Origin: Desulfobacteraceae bacterium
GTDB lineage: Bacteria > Desulfobacterota > Desulfobacteria > Desulfobacterales > Desulfosalsimonadaceae
Length of the DNA stretch: 60,494 nt
NCBI GenBank assembly: GCA_021737045.1
Contig: JAIPES010000006.1
Location: forward strand, 1 to 60,494
Direction of reading: 5' to 3'
In this document: positions 1 through 6,332 of the stretch, in pieces
How positions within the stretch are numbered: position 1 is the stretch's first letter
Layout of the letters: every line of letters begins with the position of its first letter
The notes under the pieces: model-generated
The model's database searches: none
Seen by the model: the letters and a program-made list of their open reading frames with translations, nothing else
What the model was told of the DNA's origin: nothing
Program-made: the position numbers and the translations under genes

Positions 1-138
1 TGCCTTCGCTTAAAATTTCAAAAACTCGGCCTGTCGGCCTCAAACAGTTTGAAATTTTTTAGCTCCGGCATTTGCTGAATTTTTCCGTAAACGCTCAATG
101 TCGCTTACAAACCGACCCCGCCCTTGGGCTTCCTTGGA
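1..138 (-). repeat. Partial copy of dispersed repeat family B (copy B1)
   Basis: This stretch matches, almost base for base, the middle of the longer repeat at 1338-1662: both run from GCCTTCGCTTAAAATTT through CTCAATGTCGCTT to CTTCCTTGGA. The copies at 5317-5839 and 24330-24669 are in the opposite orientation. The left part may lie outside the window. There is no coding potential. It joins directly to a family A repeat at about 138, giving a composite element. Confidence 0.8.
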
Positions 139-248
139 AATTCAAGATCAAGGCTTGCGCGATTTCGAAGAATGCAGCGTACTTATCCGTACGTGAAATT
201 CTGAGAAATCGCGCGTAACGCAGATATTGGACTTTTACGGTGCCATCA
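137..248 (+). repeat. Family A palindromic repeat (copy A1, left end missing)
   Basis: This element carries the family A core: TTCAAGATCAAGGCTTGCGC, then an imperfect hairpin around CCGTACG, then GCGCGTAACGCAGATATTGG, ending in ACTTTTACGGTGCCATCA. The same core occurs at 37694-37843, 41101-41253 and, inverted, at 52261-52413. The left terminal module (GATGGCACCGTAAAAAG) is absent here because family B sequence abuts. The right end lies 13 bases beyond the stop codon of the minus-strand DUF3786 gene. Confidence 0.8.
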
Positions 249-261
249 ATTTTACTTGATA

Positions 262-1074
262 TCAGGCTGTATGCTTCAGGGAAAATTTTTCAAACATGTG
301 GGCCAGACCCGCGCCCAGGGTATAGACCGAGCCGATGCTTAAGTTGTCTTCCACGCACTTGTCAAAAAATATCTGCAGATTCGATTCCATCCCCTCCTCG
401 GGCTCCCAGTAGCAAAACAGCAGGGGGGCTTTGGCCAGGGGATACATCACCACCGCGGTATCGGCATCAAACCGGGTTTCGGTGCGTTTGCCGTCAAACA
501 CGTCGAGCATGTCATTGAAAAAATCCGTATAGTTGTCTGCAATGCTTTTTAAGGGTTTGGTGCAGCGCTGGTCAAACAGGCCCTCGCGCTCACGTCCGCC
601 CTTAAGCTCCCGAAGCGGCACCCACTGGCCTGTGGGGGGCGTGCCCTTTGCGTTGACAATATAATCAAACACCGGCACGGTCACCCAGGGATTGACATGA
701 ATCTGGGTGGAAATCCGGCCGTTGCCGTCCACGGCAAAATCCTTGCCCATGACCTTAACAATGATGCGGCCTTTTTCAAAACGGGCGCCCAGGCGCCGGG
801 CGGCTTCTTCCAGGTCGGTTTGGCGCACCTGCTCCCGGAGCTCTTCCACTGCATCATCGACTTCAGCACCATTGTCGTTTGACTGTTGGGCGGCATTGTT
901 TTGATTTTCAAATGCCGCAACAGCGTCGGCATCCACGTAAGGGCACTCGGACAAACTCCTTTTCCCCGTAAACACTGCCGCGGCAAAGGCCATGCAGGTC
1001 TTTTCATTGCAATGGCGGCAGTTGGACTTGTTTAACAGCTTGTAAATCTCCATGGGACTTGCAGGTTGGGACAT
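262..1074 (-). CDS. DUF3786-like protein with N-terminal 4Fe-4S domain
   Basis: The 270-residue protein begins with a cysteine cluster of the form CxxCxxxxC followed about 16 residues later by CPY, as in the small 4Fe-4S domain found at the start of corrinoid/Fe-S proteins and related redox proteins. The remaining 190 residues resemble the DUF3786 domain, including a PVFDYIVNAKG stretch and a C-terminal FDKCVEDN segment. No signal peptide is seen, so it is probably cytoplasmic. The ATG at 1074 was chosen over the upstream GTG at 1095 because AAGGAG sits at the right distance before it. The gene stands alone between repeats. The cluster suggests a redox or corrinoid-related role, but the function is unknown. 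Family assignment is from memory of the pattern. Confidence 0.75.
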   Translation of the reverse strand: MSQPASPMEIYKLLNKSNCRHCNEKTCMAFAAAVFTGKRSLSECPYVDADAVAAFENQNNAAQQSNDNGAEVDDAVEELREQVRQTDLEEAARRLGARFEKGRIIVKVMGKDFAVDGNGRISTQIHVNPWVTVPVFDYIVNAKGTPPTGQWVPLRELKGGREREGLFDQRCTKPLKSIADNYTDFFNDMLDVFDGKRTETRFDADTAVVMYPLAKAPLLFCYWEPEEGMESNLQIFFDKCVEDNLSIGSVYTLGAGLAHMFEKFSLKHTA

Positions 1075-1337
1075 AAAAACATGCTCCTTTTGCACTGGTT
1101 CTGATTTTCAATTTTTATTGATTTTAAATTGTAGGTATATACTCAAAGGAATACATACTATAAACATTTTTTTGGCAAATGCATCCACGCTGCCCGGCTT
1201 TGACCGGAATCGCCCGTAAATCCCGAGCTCCGGCTTTTCCAGCCACCGCAAACAACCTGCCAAAACCCCTGCTGAAATCCTGGACAGCCCCGACGCTTTT
1301 TGATATCTTTCTTTCATAAATACAAACATGATAAGCT

Positions 1338-1662
1338 TGTAAAAAGCTTTTTACCGCGTCCGCTGTTTTTGCAGGAAGGAAGCCCTGCGGCCGGGGTCAG
1401 TTTTTTCGCTCCTGACCGTTTACGGATTCAGCCAATGCCTTCGCTTAAAATTTACAAACTCGGCCTGTCGGCCTCAAACAGTTTGAAATTTTTTAGCTCC
1501 GGCATTTGCTGAATTTTTCCGTAAACGCTCAATGTCGCTTCAAAAACCGACCCCGTCCTTGGACTTCCTTGGAAGTGTTTCCCCAGGGCCGCCGCCCGGA
1601 ACCGAAAACTGCAAATAACTTTTTGCCGCTGCTTAAAACTTTGATTTTATTTTTTTGAACCT
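1338..1662 (-). repeat. Dispersed repeat family B, full-length copy (B2)
   Basis: A roughly 325-base element that starts with the palindromic end GTAAAAAGCTTTTTAC and ends in a T-rich stretch reading TTGATTTTATTTTTTTGAACC. Read on the minus strand it matches the repeats at 5317-5839 and 24330-24669, and part of it recurs at 1-138, 16930-16997 and 22560-22625. It contains a conserved GGAAGGAAGCCCTG block. No convincing reading frame is shared by all copies. It fills most of the 676-base gap between the two flanking genes. Confidence 0.85.
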
Positions 1663-1688
1663 TGAACCTTGAGCCTTGAACCTTGAAC
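1655..1688. repeat. Heptanucleotide tandem repeat TTGAACC
   Basis: Nearly five head-to-tail copies of TTGAACC, one with an A to G change, lie at the edge of repeat B2. Related AAGGTTCAA strings occur at 5239-5265 and 5311-5320, again at the edges of family A and B elements, so the array seems to mark repeat borders. Confidence 0.85.
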
Positions 1689-1750
1689 GAAGTTATTTAG
1701 AAGCTGTTTATCCCGCCACGGCGGTATTTTGCAGAAAGGAAACCATTATT

Positions 1751-1999
1751 ATGCCCATATATGAATTCAAATGCGTCCAGTGCGGAGACATCCAGGAATT
1801 TATCCTTGGTGCCGGAAATGATTCCGAGGAAGTGGAGATGAAATGCAAGGCCTGCGGCTGTGAAACCCTGGAGCGGGTTATCAGCCGGGTGGGCTGCTGC
1901 ATGGGAGGCGAAAAAGGCGCCGAGCCGAAGGTTTCGTCCAAGACCTGCGGCTCAGGCAATACATGCGCCACCATCGACCTGCCCGGGCCGTCGCGATAG
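1751..1999 (+). CDS. FmdB-type zinc ribbon protein
   Basis: An 82-residue protein starting MPIYEFKCVQCG and carrying two CxxC knuckles (CVQC and CKAC) about 25 residues apart, the pattern of the small FmdB/CxxC zinc ribbon regulators. A third, cysteine-rich tail (GCCMGG and a KTCGSGNTC segment) is common in the anaerobe members of this family. The ATG at 1751 is preceded by AAAGGAAACC and fits the family start; the longer frame from 1676 runs through repeat sequence. It is a single gene and its role is not known. The cysteines suggest zinc binding. Confidence 0.85.
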   Translation: MPIYEFKCVQCGDIQEFILGAGNDSEEVEMKCKACGCETLERVISRVGCCMGGEKGAEPKVSSKTCGSGNTCATIDLPGPSR

Positions 2000-2026
2000 C
2001 GGTGATTTGAAAATCACCCGCTGTTT

Positions 2027-2683
2027 TCAGACCCGCCGGATCATAACCTGCGCATTTCCGGATTCGATTGTTACATGCGCATACCCGCCCCGCCACAGGG
2101 GGCCGGGGTTGATGATTTTTGTAACACCGATCTCATCGGTGGCCGCGGCTTCATGGATGTGACCGGTAAAGCAGACAAGGGGCTGGTAAACCTCAATAAA
2201 TTCCCGCAATGCCCGGCTGCCCACATGCTTTCCGGAACCGATCCGGTCACAGCGGGTATCTGCCGGCGGCTGATGGCTTACCAGAACCAGGGCAGCGCCG
2301 GGGTCCAGGCCGGAAACCGCGGTTTGCAGATACTGTTTTGCCGTGTCCTCATCGTATTCGTTGGGCGTGTGAAAGGGTGTGACAACAGATCCGCCCAGAC
2401 CGGCAAAAGCAATGCCGTCAATGATTTCAAACCTTGCATGCAGGCCTTTGCCCTGATCTGCAAGCCAGTCATCCACCCCGGGCTCATCGCAGTTGCCGGA
2501 TACCGCCCGCACCCGGGACGCATACCGGCCGACCATTTCCAGCACGTGCCGGGCCCTGGAAATTGCCTGAAAATGGGTAATATCCCCGGCAAGCACCACC
2601 AGGTCGGCGTCTGCAAGACATTGGGATAGTTTGTGGATATACGAACACCGGCCGTGAATATCGCTGAGTCCGATGATTTTCAT
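2027..2683 (-). CDS. Calcineurin-like metallophosphoesterase (YfcE-like)
   Basis: The 218-residue protein shows the metal-binding motifs of the calcineurin-like phosphoesterase fold in order: DIHG near the N-terminus, GDIT about 25 residues later, GNCDEP, then SHQPP and GHIHE in the C-terminal half. These supply the Asp, His and Asn ligands of a two-metal centre. Size and the GNCD form are typical of small YfcE/Mre11-like phosphodiesterases. No signal peptide is visible. Its substrate cannot be told from sequence. It is transcribed away from the AMMECR1-family gene at 2801, with about 117 bases between the two starts. Confidence 0.9.
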   Translation of the reverse strand: MKIIGLSDIHGRCSYIHKLSQCLADADLVVLAGDITHFQAISRARHVLEMVGRYASRVRAVSGNCDEPGVDDWLADQGKGLHARFEIIDGIAFAGLGGSVVTPFHTPNEYDEDTAKQYLQTAVSGLDPGAALVLVSHQPPADTRCDRIGSGKHVGSRALREFIEVYQPLVCFTGHIHEAAATDEIGVTKIINPGPLWRGGYAHVTIESGNAQVMIRRV

Positions 2684-2800
2684 ATACTGCCGTAACTCCG
2701 GTGCATGGGTTTGACAGAATGCGCTTTGCTTTGTAGTTTTTTAGATAACCATCGATCAAATCATAATGCCATATCATAAGCAAGTTACAAAGAGGCAACC

Positions 2801-3397
2801 ATGACAGAGGAAAATCAAAGCCGGCCGTTTGACGAAAAAAAAGGTGAAATCCTGCTTGAAATCGCCAGAAAAACCATTGCCGATCGTCTCGGCCTGTCTT
2901 ACAAACCTTCAACGGATCTGGACGCCGCATCCCGGGATACCGCGTTTGAAAGCCGCCGGGGCACTTTCGTGACCCTAAAAATCAATGATCAGCTCCGGGG
3001 GTGTATCGGAAATCTTCTGCCGGACAAGCCCCTGATCAGCGCTGTGCAGGACAACGCTGTCAACGCCGCATTTCAGGATCCGCGCTTTGCTCCCTTGTCA
3101 AAGCAGGAGTTTGAAAAAATCCAAATCGAGGTCAGCCTGCTCACAGAACCCAAACCCCTGAATTACAAGGACGGCCGGGACCTGCTTGACAAGCTCCGTC
3201 CCCATGTGGACGGCGTGATTCTCCGAAAAGGACCTTACAGCTCCACGTTTCTCCCCCAGGTCTGGGAACAGCTCCCGGACAAAAAAACCTTTCTGGAGCA
3301 ATTGTGCATGAAAGCCGGGCTGCCCGCAGATGCCTGGCAAAAAGGCGATATCGAGGTGCTGACCTACCAGGTCCGGTATTTTGAAGAGCCCAGGTAA
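2801..3397 (+). CDS. amrA: AmmeMemoRadiSam system protein A (AMMECR1 family)
   Basis: A 198-residue AMMECR1-domain protein. The diagnostic stretch RGCIGNLLPDKPL is present, followed by NAAFQDPRFAPL and the IEVSLLTEP strand, all hallmarks of this family. In many anaerobes this protein is part of a three-gene AmmeMemoRadiSam set with a MEMO1-like dioxygenase and a radical SAM enzyme. Neither partner is adjacent here, and the radical SAM gene at 17775 is of another type. The ATG is preceded by AAGAGGCAACC. Biochemical function is unsettled for the family as a whole; the symbol is used loosely. Confidence 0.88.
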   Translation: MTEENQSRPFDEKKGEILLEIARKTIADRLGLSYKPSTDLDAASRDTAFESRRGTFVTLKINDQLRGCIGNLLPDKPLISAVQDNAVNAAFQDPRFAPLSKQEFEKIQIEVSLLTEPKPLNYKDGRDLLDKLRPHVDGVILRKGPYSSTFLPQVWEQLPDKKTFLEQLCMKAGLPADAWQKGDIEVLTYQVRYFEEPR

Positions 3398-3472
3398 ACA
3401 AAAGCGGCTTCCCGGGCTGGTGTTTTGCCCGGATTGCAGGTCTGCGGGGAAAAAAGGAGGAAAAATTCGTCC

Positions 3473-4027
3473 ATGTCCGAGAAAAAATTTCAGCCTGTTT
3501 ACCTTCTGGTTTTGCTTATAGCGGCGGTTGTGGTGATGACTGCCGGATGCGGCAGCAAACACCGGGTCAAAACCATGGAGGTGACCGCCTACTGCGGCTG
3601 CGGCCAGTGCTGCGGATGGGAGCGGGGTTCCTGGAAATGCCTGAAGCTCGATGTCTGGAACAAATACATCTCATATGGCCCCAGGGCCGGCCGGCCTTAC
3701 ACGGGACTGACCGCAAGCGGCACCAAACCCCGTGAGCCCCAGCCCGGACTTTTTTCCGGAGACAGCCTTACCCATCCCTGGATGATACCGGTGCGCATCG
3801 TGTTTTTCCCGTGGCTGCTTCTGCCCGAAGACGGCACCATTGCCGCAGATACGCGGTATTATCCCTTTGGCACGCGCATGTTTGTGCCCGGATACGGATA
3901 CGGAGTGGTGGAAGACCGGGGCAGCGCCATCAAAGGCCCCCGGCGTTTGGACATTTTTTACCGCTCCCATGCAGAGGCCCTGCAATGGGGCAGGAAAAAA
4001 ATCAATGTCACCATTTATCCCAAATAA
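3473..4027 (+). CDS. 3D-domain lipoprotein (MltA/YabE-type 3D fold)
   Basis: The 184-residue precursor has an N-terminal hydrophobic stretch ending in the lipobox TAGC, which predicts a lipid-anchored envelope protein. The mature part begins VTAYCGCGQCCGWE and later has PFGTRMFVPGYGYGVVEDRGSAIKG in separate pieces of the 3D domain (named for three aspartates); the final Asp is in RRLDIFY. This fold occurs in lytic transglycosylases and resuscitation factors, so a peptidoglycan role is likely. The ATG at 3473 follows AAAGGAGG at 3453-3460, which decides the start. It has no operon partners besides the thioesterase 42 bases downstream. Confidence 0.82.
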   Translation: MSEKKFQPVYLLVLLIAAVVVMTAGCGSKHRVKTMEVTAYCGCGQCCGWERGSWKCLKLDVWNKYISYGPRAGRPYTGLTASGTKPREPQPGLFSGDSLTHPWMIPVRIVFFPWLLLPEDGTIAADTRYYPFGTRMFVPGYGYGVVEDRGSAIKGPRRLDIFYRSHAEALQWGRKKINVTIYPK

Positions 4028-4069
4028 CAAAAAAAACCCGAAACCTTAATAAAAAGTGCAGCCACGGCA

Positions 4070-4495
4070 ATGGAGAATAAAAAACGCTTTGAATTTTTAA
4101 AGCAGGATTACAGACAGGGTTTTCCGGCCCACTGCGGCATAGAGGTGGTCAATATTGAAGCCGGACATTTTGAGGTAAAACTGACTGTCGGCCCGGAGCA
4201 CGCCCAGCGAGAAGGTTTTGTCCACGCCGGGGTGCTGGCCACCATGGCCGATCACACCGCAGGATACGCCGCTTACACCCTGGTGGCCGAAGATGTTTCC
4301 ATACTGACCATTGAACTGAAAATCAATTATTTCAAACCGGTCACAGGCGATACAGTGGCGTGCCGATCCAAAATCATCCACCAGGGACGGCGAATTCTCG
4401 TGGCGGAATCAGAGCTGTTTTCAATTCTCCAAAACCGGGAAAAACAGGTATCCAAGGCAATTGTCACCCTGATGGCGGTCCCGGACTCAGCTTAG
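4070..4495 (+). CDS. PaaI-family hotdog thioesterase
   Basis: A 141-residue single-hotdog protein. The segment REGFVHAGVLATMADHTAG matches the PaaI/YdiI motif, with the Gly-x-x-His-Ala-Gly turn and the catalytic acidic residue in MADHTAG. The following LTIELKINYFKP strand is the usual second motif. Such enzymes hydrolyse acyl-CoA or aryl-CoA thioesters in the cytoplasm; the substrate here cannot be deduced. It lies 42 bases after the 3D-domain lipoprotein gene and 28 bases before the next gene, so the three may be co-transcribed. Confidence 0.85.
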   Translation: MENKKRFEFLKQDYRQGFPAHCGIEVVNIEAGHFEVKLTVGPEHAQREGFVHAGVLATMADHTAGYAAYTLVAEDVSILTIELKINYFKPVTGDTVACRSKIIHQGRRILVAESELFSILQNREKQVSKAIVTLMAVPDSA

Positions 4496-4523
4496 GGACA
4501 ACAACATTTCGAATTGAGGTTCC

Positions 4524-5228
4524 ATGCAAATGGATGAACAGCGTCAAGCTCCGGGCCGGCTTGCGGATCAAAGGCCCAAATCCCGCAGCCGGCTCAAAGT
4601 AATCGCAATTCTTGCGGCAGTGGCACTGCTTTCTGCTATTGGCACCGCTGTGGCCATCCGGTACGTGTTTTTTCCATCAGAATTCACGCCGGTGACATTG
4701 AGCCCCAAAGAGGAAAAGGTGCTCACTCAAAAAATCAACCGGCTCAATACCGCATCCTTGAAGCAAACCCCCCAGGGCCCGGCCCGGGATCAAAAATCGC
4801 CATTAACCCCGGAGTCATATACGGAAGATCCCGGCAGCCGGCAAATCATTTTCAGCCAAAGGGAATTCAATGCCCTGATCGCCAAAAACACCAACCTGGC
4901 AGACAAACTGGCATTTGATTTTTCCGAAGACATGGCCAGCATGAAACTGCTGATCCCCCTGGATCCGGAATTTCCGCTTTTGGGCGGCAAAACCATAAAA
5001 ATCACCGCAGGTGTGGAACTTGGCTATGCCAACGCCAAACCCGTTGTCAAAATCCGGGGCATGAGTATCTGGGGAGTACCCCTGCCCAATGCCTGGATGG
5101 GAAACTTGAAAAACGTGGACCTTGTGCGTGAGTTCGGCAATGAAAAAGGCTTCTGGTCCACCTTTGCCGCAGGTGTTGAAGAGTTCCGGGTGCAGGACGG
5201 CCACCTCCGGATCCGTCTCAAACCCTGA
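4524..5228 (+). CDS. Membrane-anchored protein of unknown function
   Basis: The 234-residue protein has a short basic N-terminus, one transmembrane segment at about residues 27-48 (VIAILAAVALLSAIGTAVAI), and an extracytoplasmic remainder. That part has an IIFSQREFNALIAKNT motif followed by beta-rich sequence with ISIW-like and AGVEEFRVQDG segments. The layout (anchor, then a lipid-binding-like beta domain with a QREFNALI helix) vaguely recalls YpmS/DUF2140-type proteins, but I do not assign it. Its TGA stop is the first three bases of a TGATGGCGCC repeat end, so the 3' border coincides with a repeat element. Confidence 0.7.
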   Translation: MQMDEQRQAPGRLADQRPKSRSRLKVIAILAAVALLSAIGTAVAIRYVFFPSEFTPVTLSPKEEKVLTQKINRLNTASLKQTPQGPARDQKSPLTPESYTEDPGSRQIIFSQREFNALIAKNTNLADKLAFDFSEDMASMKLLIPLDPEFPLLGGKTIKITAGVELGYANAKPVVKIRGMSIWGVPLPNAWMGNLKNVDLVREFGNEKGFWSTFAAGVEEFRVQDGHLRIRLKP

Positions 5229-5320
5229 TGGCGCCGTAAAAAGTTCAAAGTTCAAGGTTCAAGGTTGATGGCACCGTAAAAAGTCTGACTTTAGATGGTG
5301 CCGTAAAAAGTTCAAGGTTC
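5226..5320. repeat. Cluster of three family A terminal modules
   Basis: Three direct copies of the terminal module (GATGGC-G/A-CCGTAAAAAGT, at about 5227, 5266 and 5293) occur without the central palindrome, separated by AAGTTCAAGG strings. The first module overlaps the stop codon of the preceding gene. Confidence 0.8.
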
Positions 5321-5839
5321 AAAAAAATAAAATCAAAGCTTTTGAGCACGCGGCAAAAAGTTATTTGCAGTGTTCGGTCCCGGGCGGCGGCCCTGGGGAA
5401 ACACTTCTAAGTAACATCAAAGAAGTTGCTGTTCGTGCCTGGTTCTATAATTTTCGCACGATGCCGACCCGGTGGCGGGTTGCTCCCTGCTGGCCGCTTA
5501 CGCGCTCAATGCGACTCGCAAACCATCCCCGGGCCGGCATCATGGCCGACTGTGTGCAAAGTTTCACACCAAGGGAGTCGGAAGGAACACATTCAAGTCT
5601 TAAAAAGCGTTGTTTTCATGCCCGGTCCCGGGGGCGGGATCGGCGTTTGAAGCGACATTGAGCGTTTTTGCGCAAAAAATTCAAACTGTTTGAGCAAGGC
5701 AGAGCGGGTTTGTCAATTTTAAGCAAAGGCATTTGATCAATCCGCAAAAACGGTCAGGAGCGAAAAAGCCGACGCCGACCACAGGGCTTTCTTCCTTACA
5801 AACAGCGGACATGGTAAAAAGCTTTTTACGGTGCCATCA
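5317..5839 (+). repeat. Family B repeat with an internal insertion (copy B3)
   Basis: The left part (to about 5408) and right part (from about 5630 to GGTAAAAAGCTTTTTACGGTGCCATCA) match the two halves of the family B element at 1338-1662, read in the opposite orientation. About 220 bases between them are extra. The insert itself contains TTACGCGCTCAATGCGACTCGC, a diverged and inverted piece of the same family. Together with the module cluster this fills 5229-5885. Short frames here are remnants of the repeat and not genes. Confidence 0.75.
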
Positions 5840-5885
5840 AACCCTGAGGACCTTAAATTCGGTCAGTTTCAGACCATGTTGGAAG

Positions 5886-6305
5886 CTATTGCTGGCCCAT
5901 GCCCTGCATGGCAGCCATGATCCGCTGCTGGGCCTCCTGCACAGCGGCCTCGTTCATATAGGGCATGGCTTTCATAAAGCTGCTGCTGACCTTTTGCATG
6001 ACCTCGGCCTGCTCTTCTGCCGTCTGTTTGACTTGTTCGGGCATTTGCTCCGGGTCCCGGAGTTCAGGGTATTTTTCATTGATCTCTTTGATGCGCGGGG
6101 CCAGGGATTCCAGCCCTTTTGCATACGCATTCATGGCCGCGGCAACACTTTCAGCCGAATCGGCCTTTTCCATGTCGGAATTATAATCCGCTGACAAATC
6201 AATAAAATCCTTCTGCACATCCACCACATCACTGTACTCGCCGCCGCATGCGGAACCAAAGACCAGCAGCATGGAACACAACACCAGCATCAGCCGTTTC
6301 ATCAT
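5886..6305 (-). CDS. Small lipoprotein, last gene of the exported-protein operon
   Basis: The 139-residue precursor starts MMKRLMLVLCSMLLVFGSACGGE: a basic start, a hydrophobic core, and a lipobox-like GSAC just before Gly-Gly, predicting a lipid-modified periplasmic protein. The rest is predicted helical and rich in Ala, Glu, Met and Gln, ending in AAMQGMGQQ, with no recognised domain. The ATG at 6305 is used because GGGAGAAATC precedes it; the frame opens earlier with TTG. It follows the 661-residue exported protein gene by 27 bases in the same direction, so it is very likely co-transcribed. Function is unknown. Confidence 0.75.
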   Translation of the reverse strand: MMKRLMLVLCSMLLVFGSACGGEYSDVVDVQKDFIDLSADYNSDMEKADSAESVAAAMNAYAKGLESLAPRIKEINEKYPELRDPEQMPEQVKQTAEEQAEVMQKVSSSFMKAMPYMNEAAVQEAQQRIMAAMQGMGQQ

Positions 6306-6332
6306 GATTTCTCCCTTTTTATCCAATTGTTA

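Noticed and set aside
1108-1329. 73-residue minus-strand frame upstream of the DUF3786 gene
   Set aside because: Amino-acid composition is random-looking, there is no good ribosome binding site, and the region is AT-rich leader next to repeat B2.
1360-1400. GGAAGGAAGCCC block in family B, reminiscent of the conserved core of signal recognition particle RNA
   Set aside because: The paired stem and the symmetric loop needed around that core in SRP RNA are absent, and there are several degraded copies.
5733-6194. Plus-strand frame starting MINPQKRSGAKK, with a similar start at 24561
   Set aside because: The similarity arises because both starts lie in family B repeat copies; the frames then diverge into the reverse strands of real genes.
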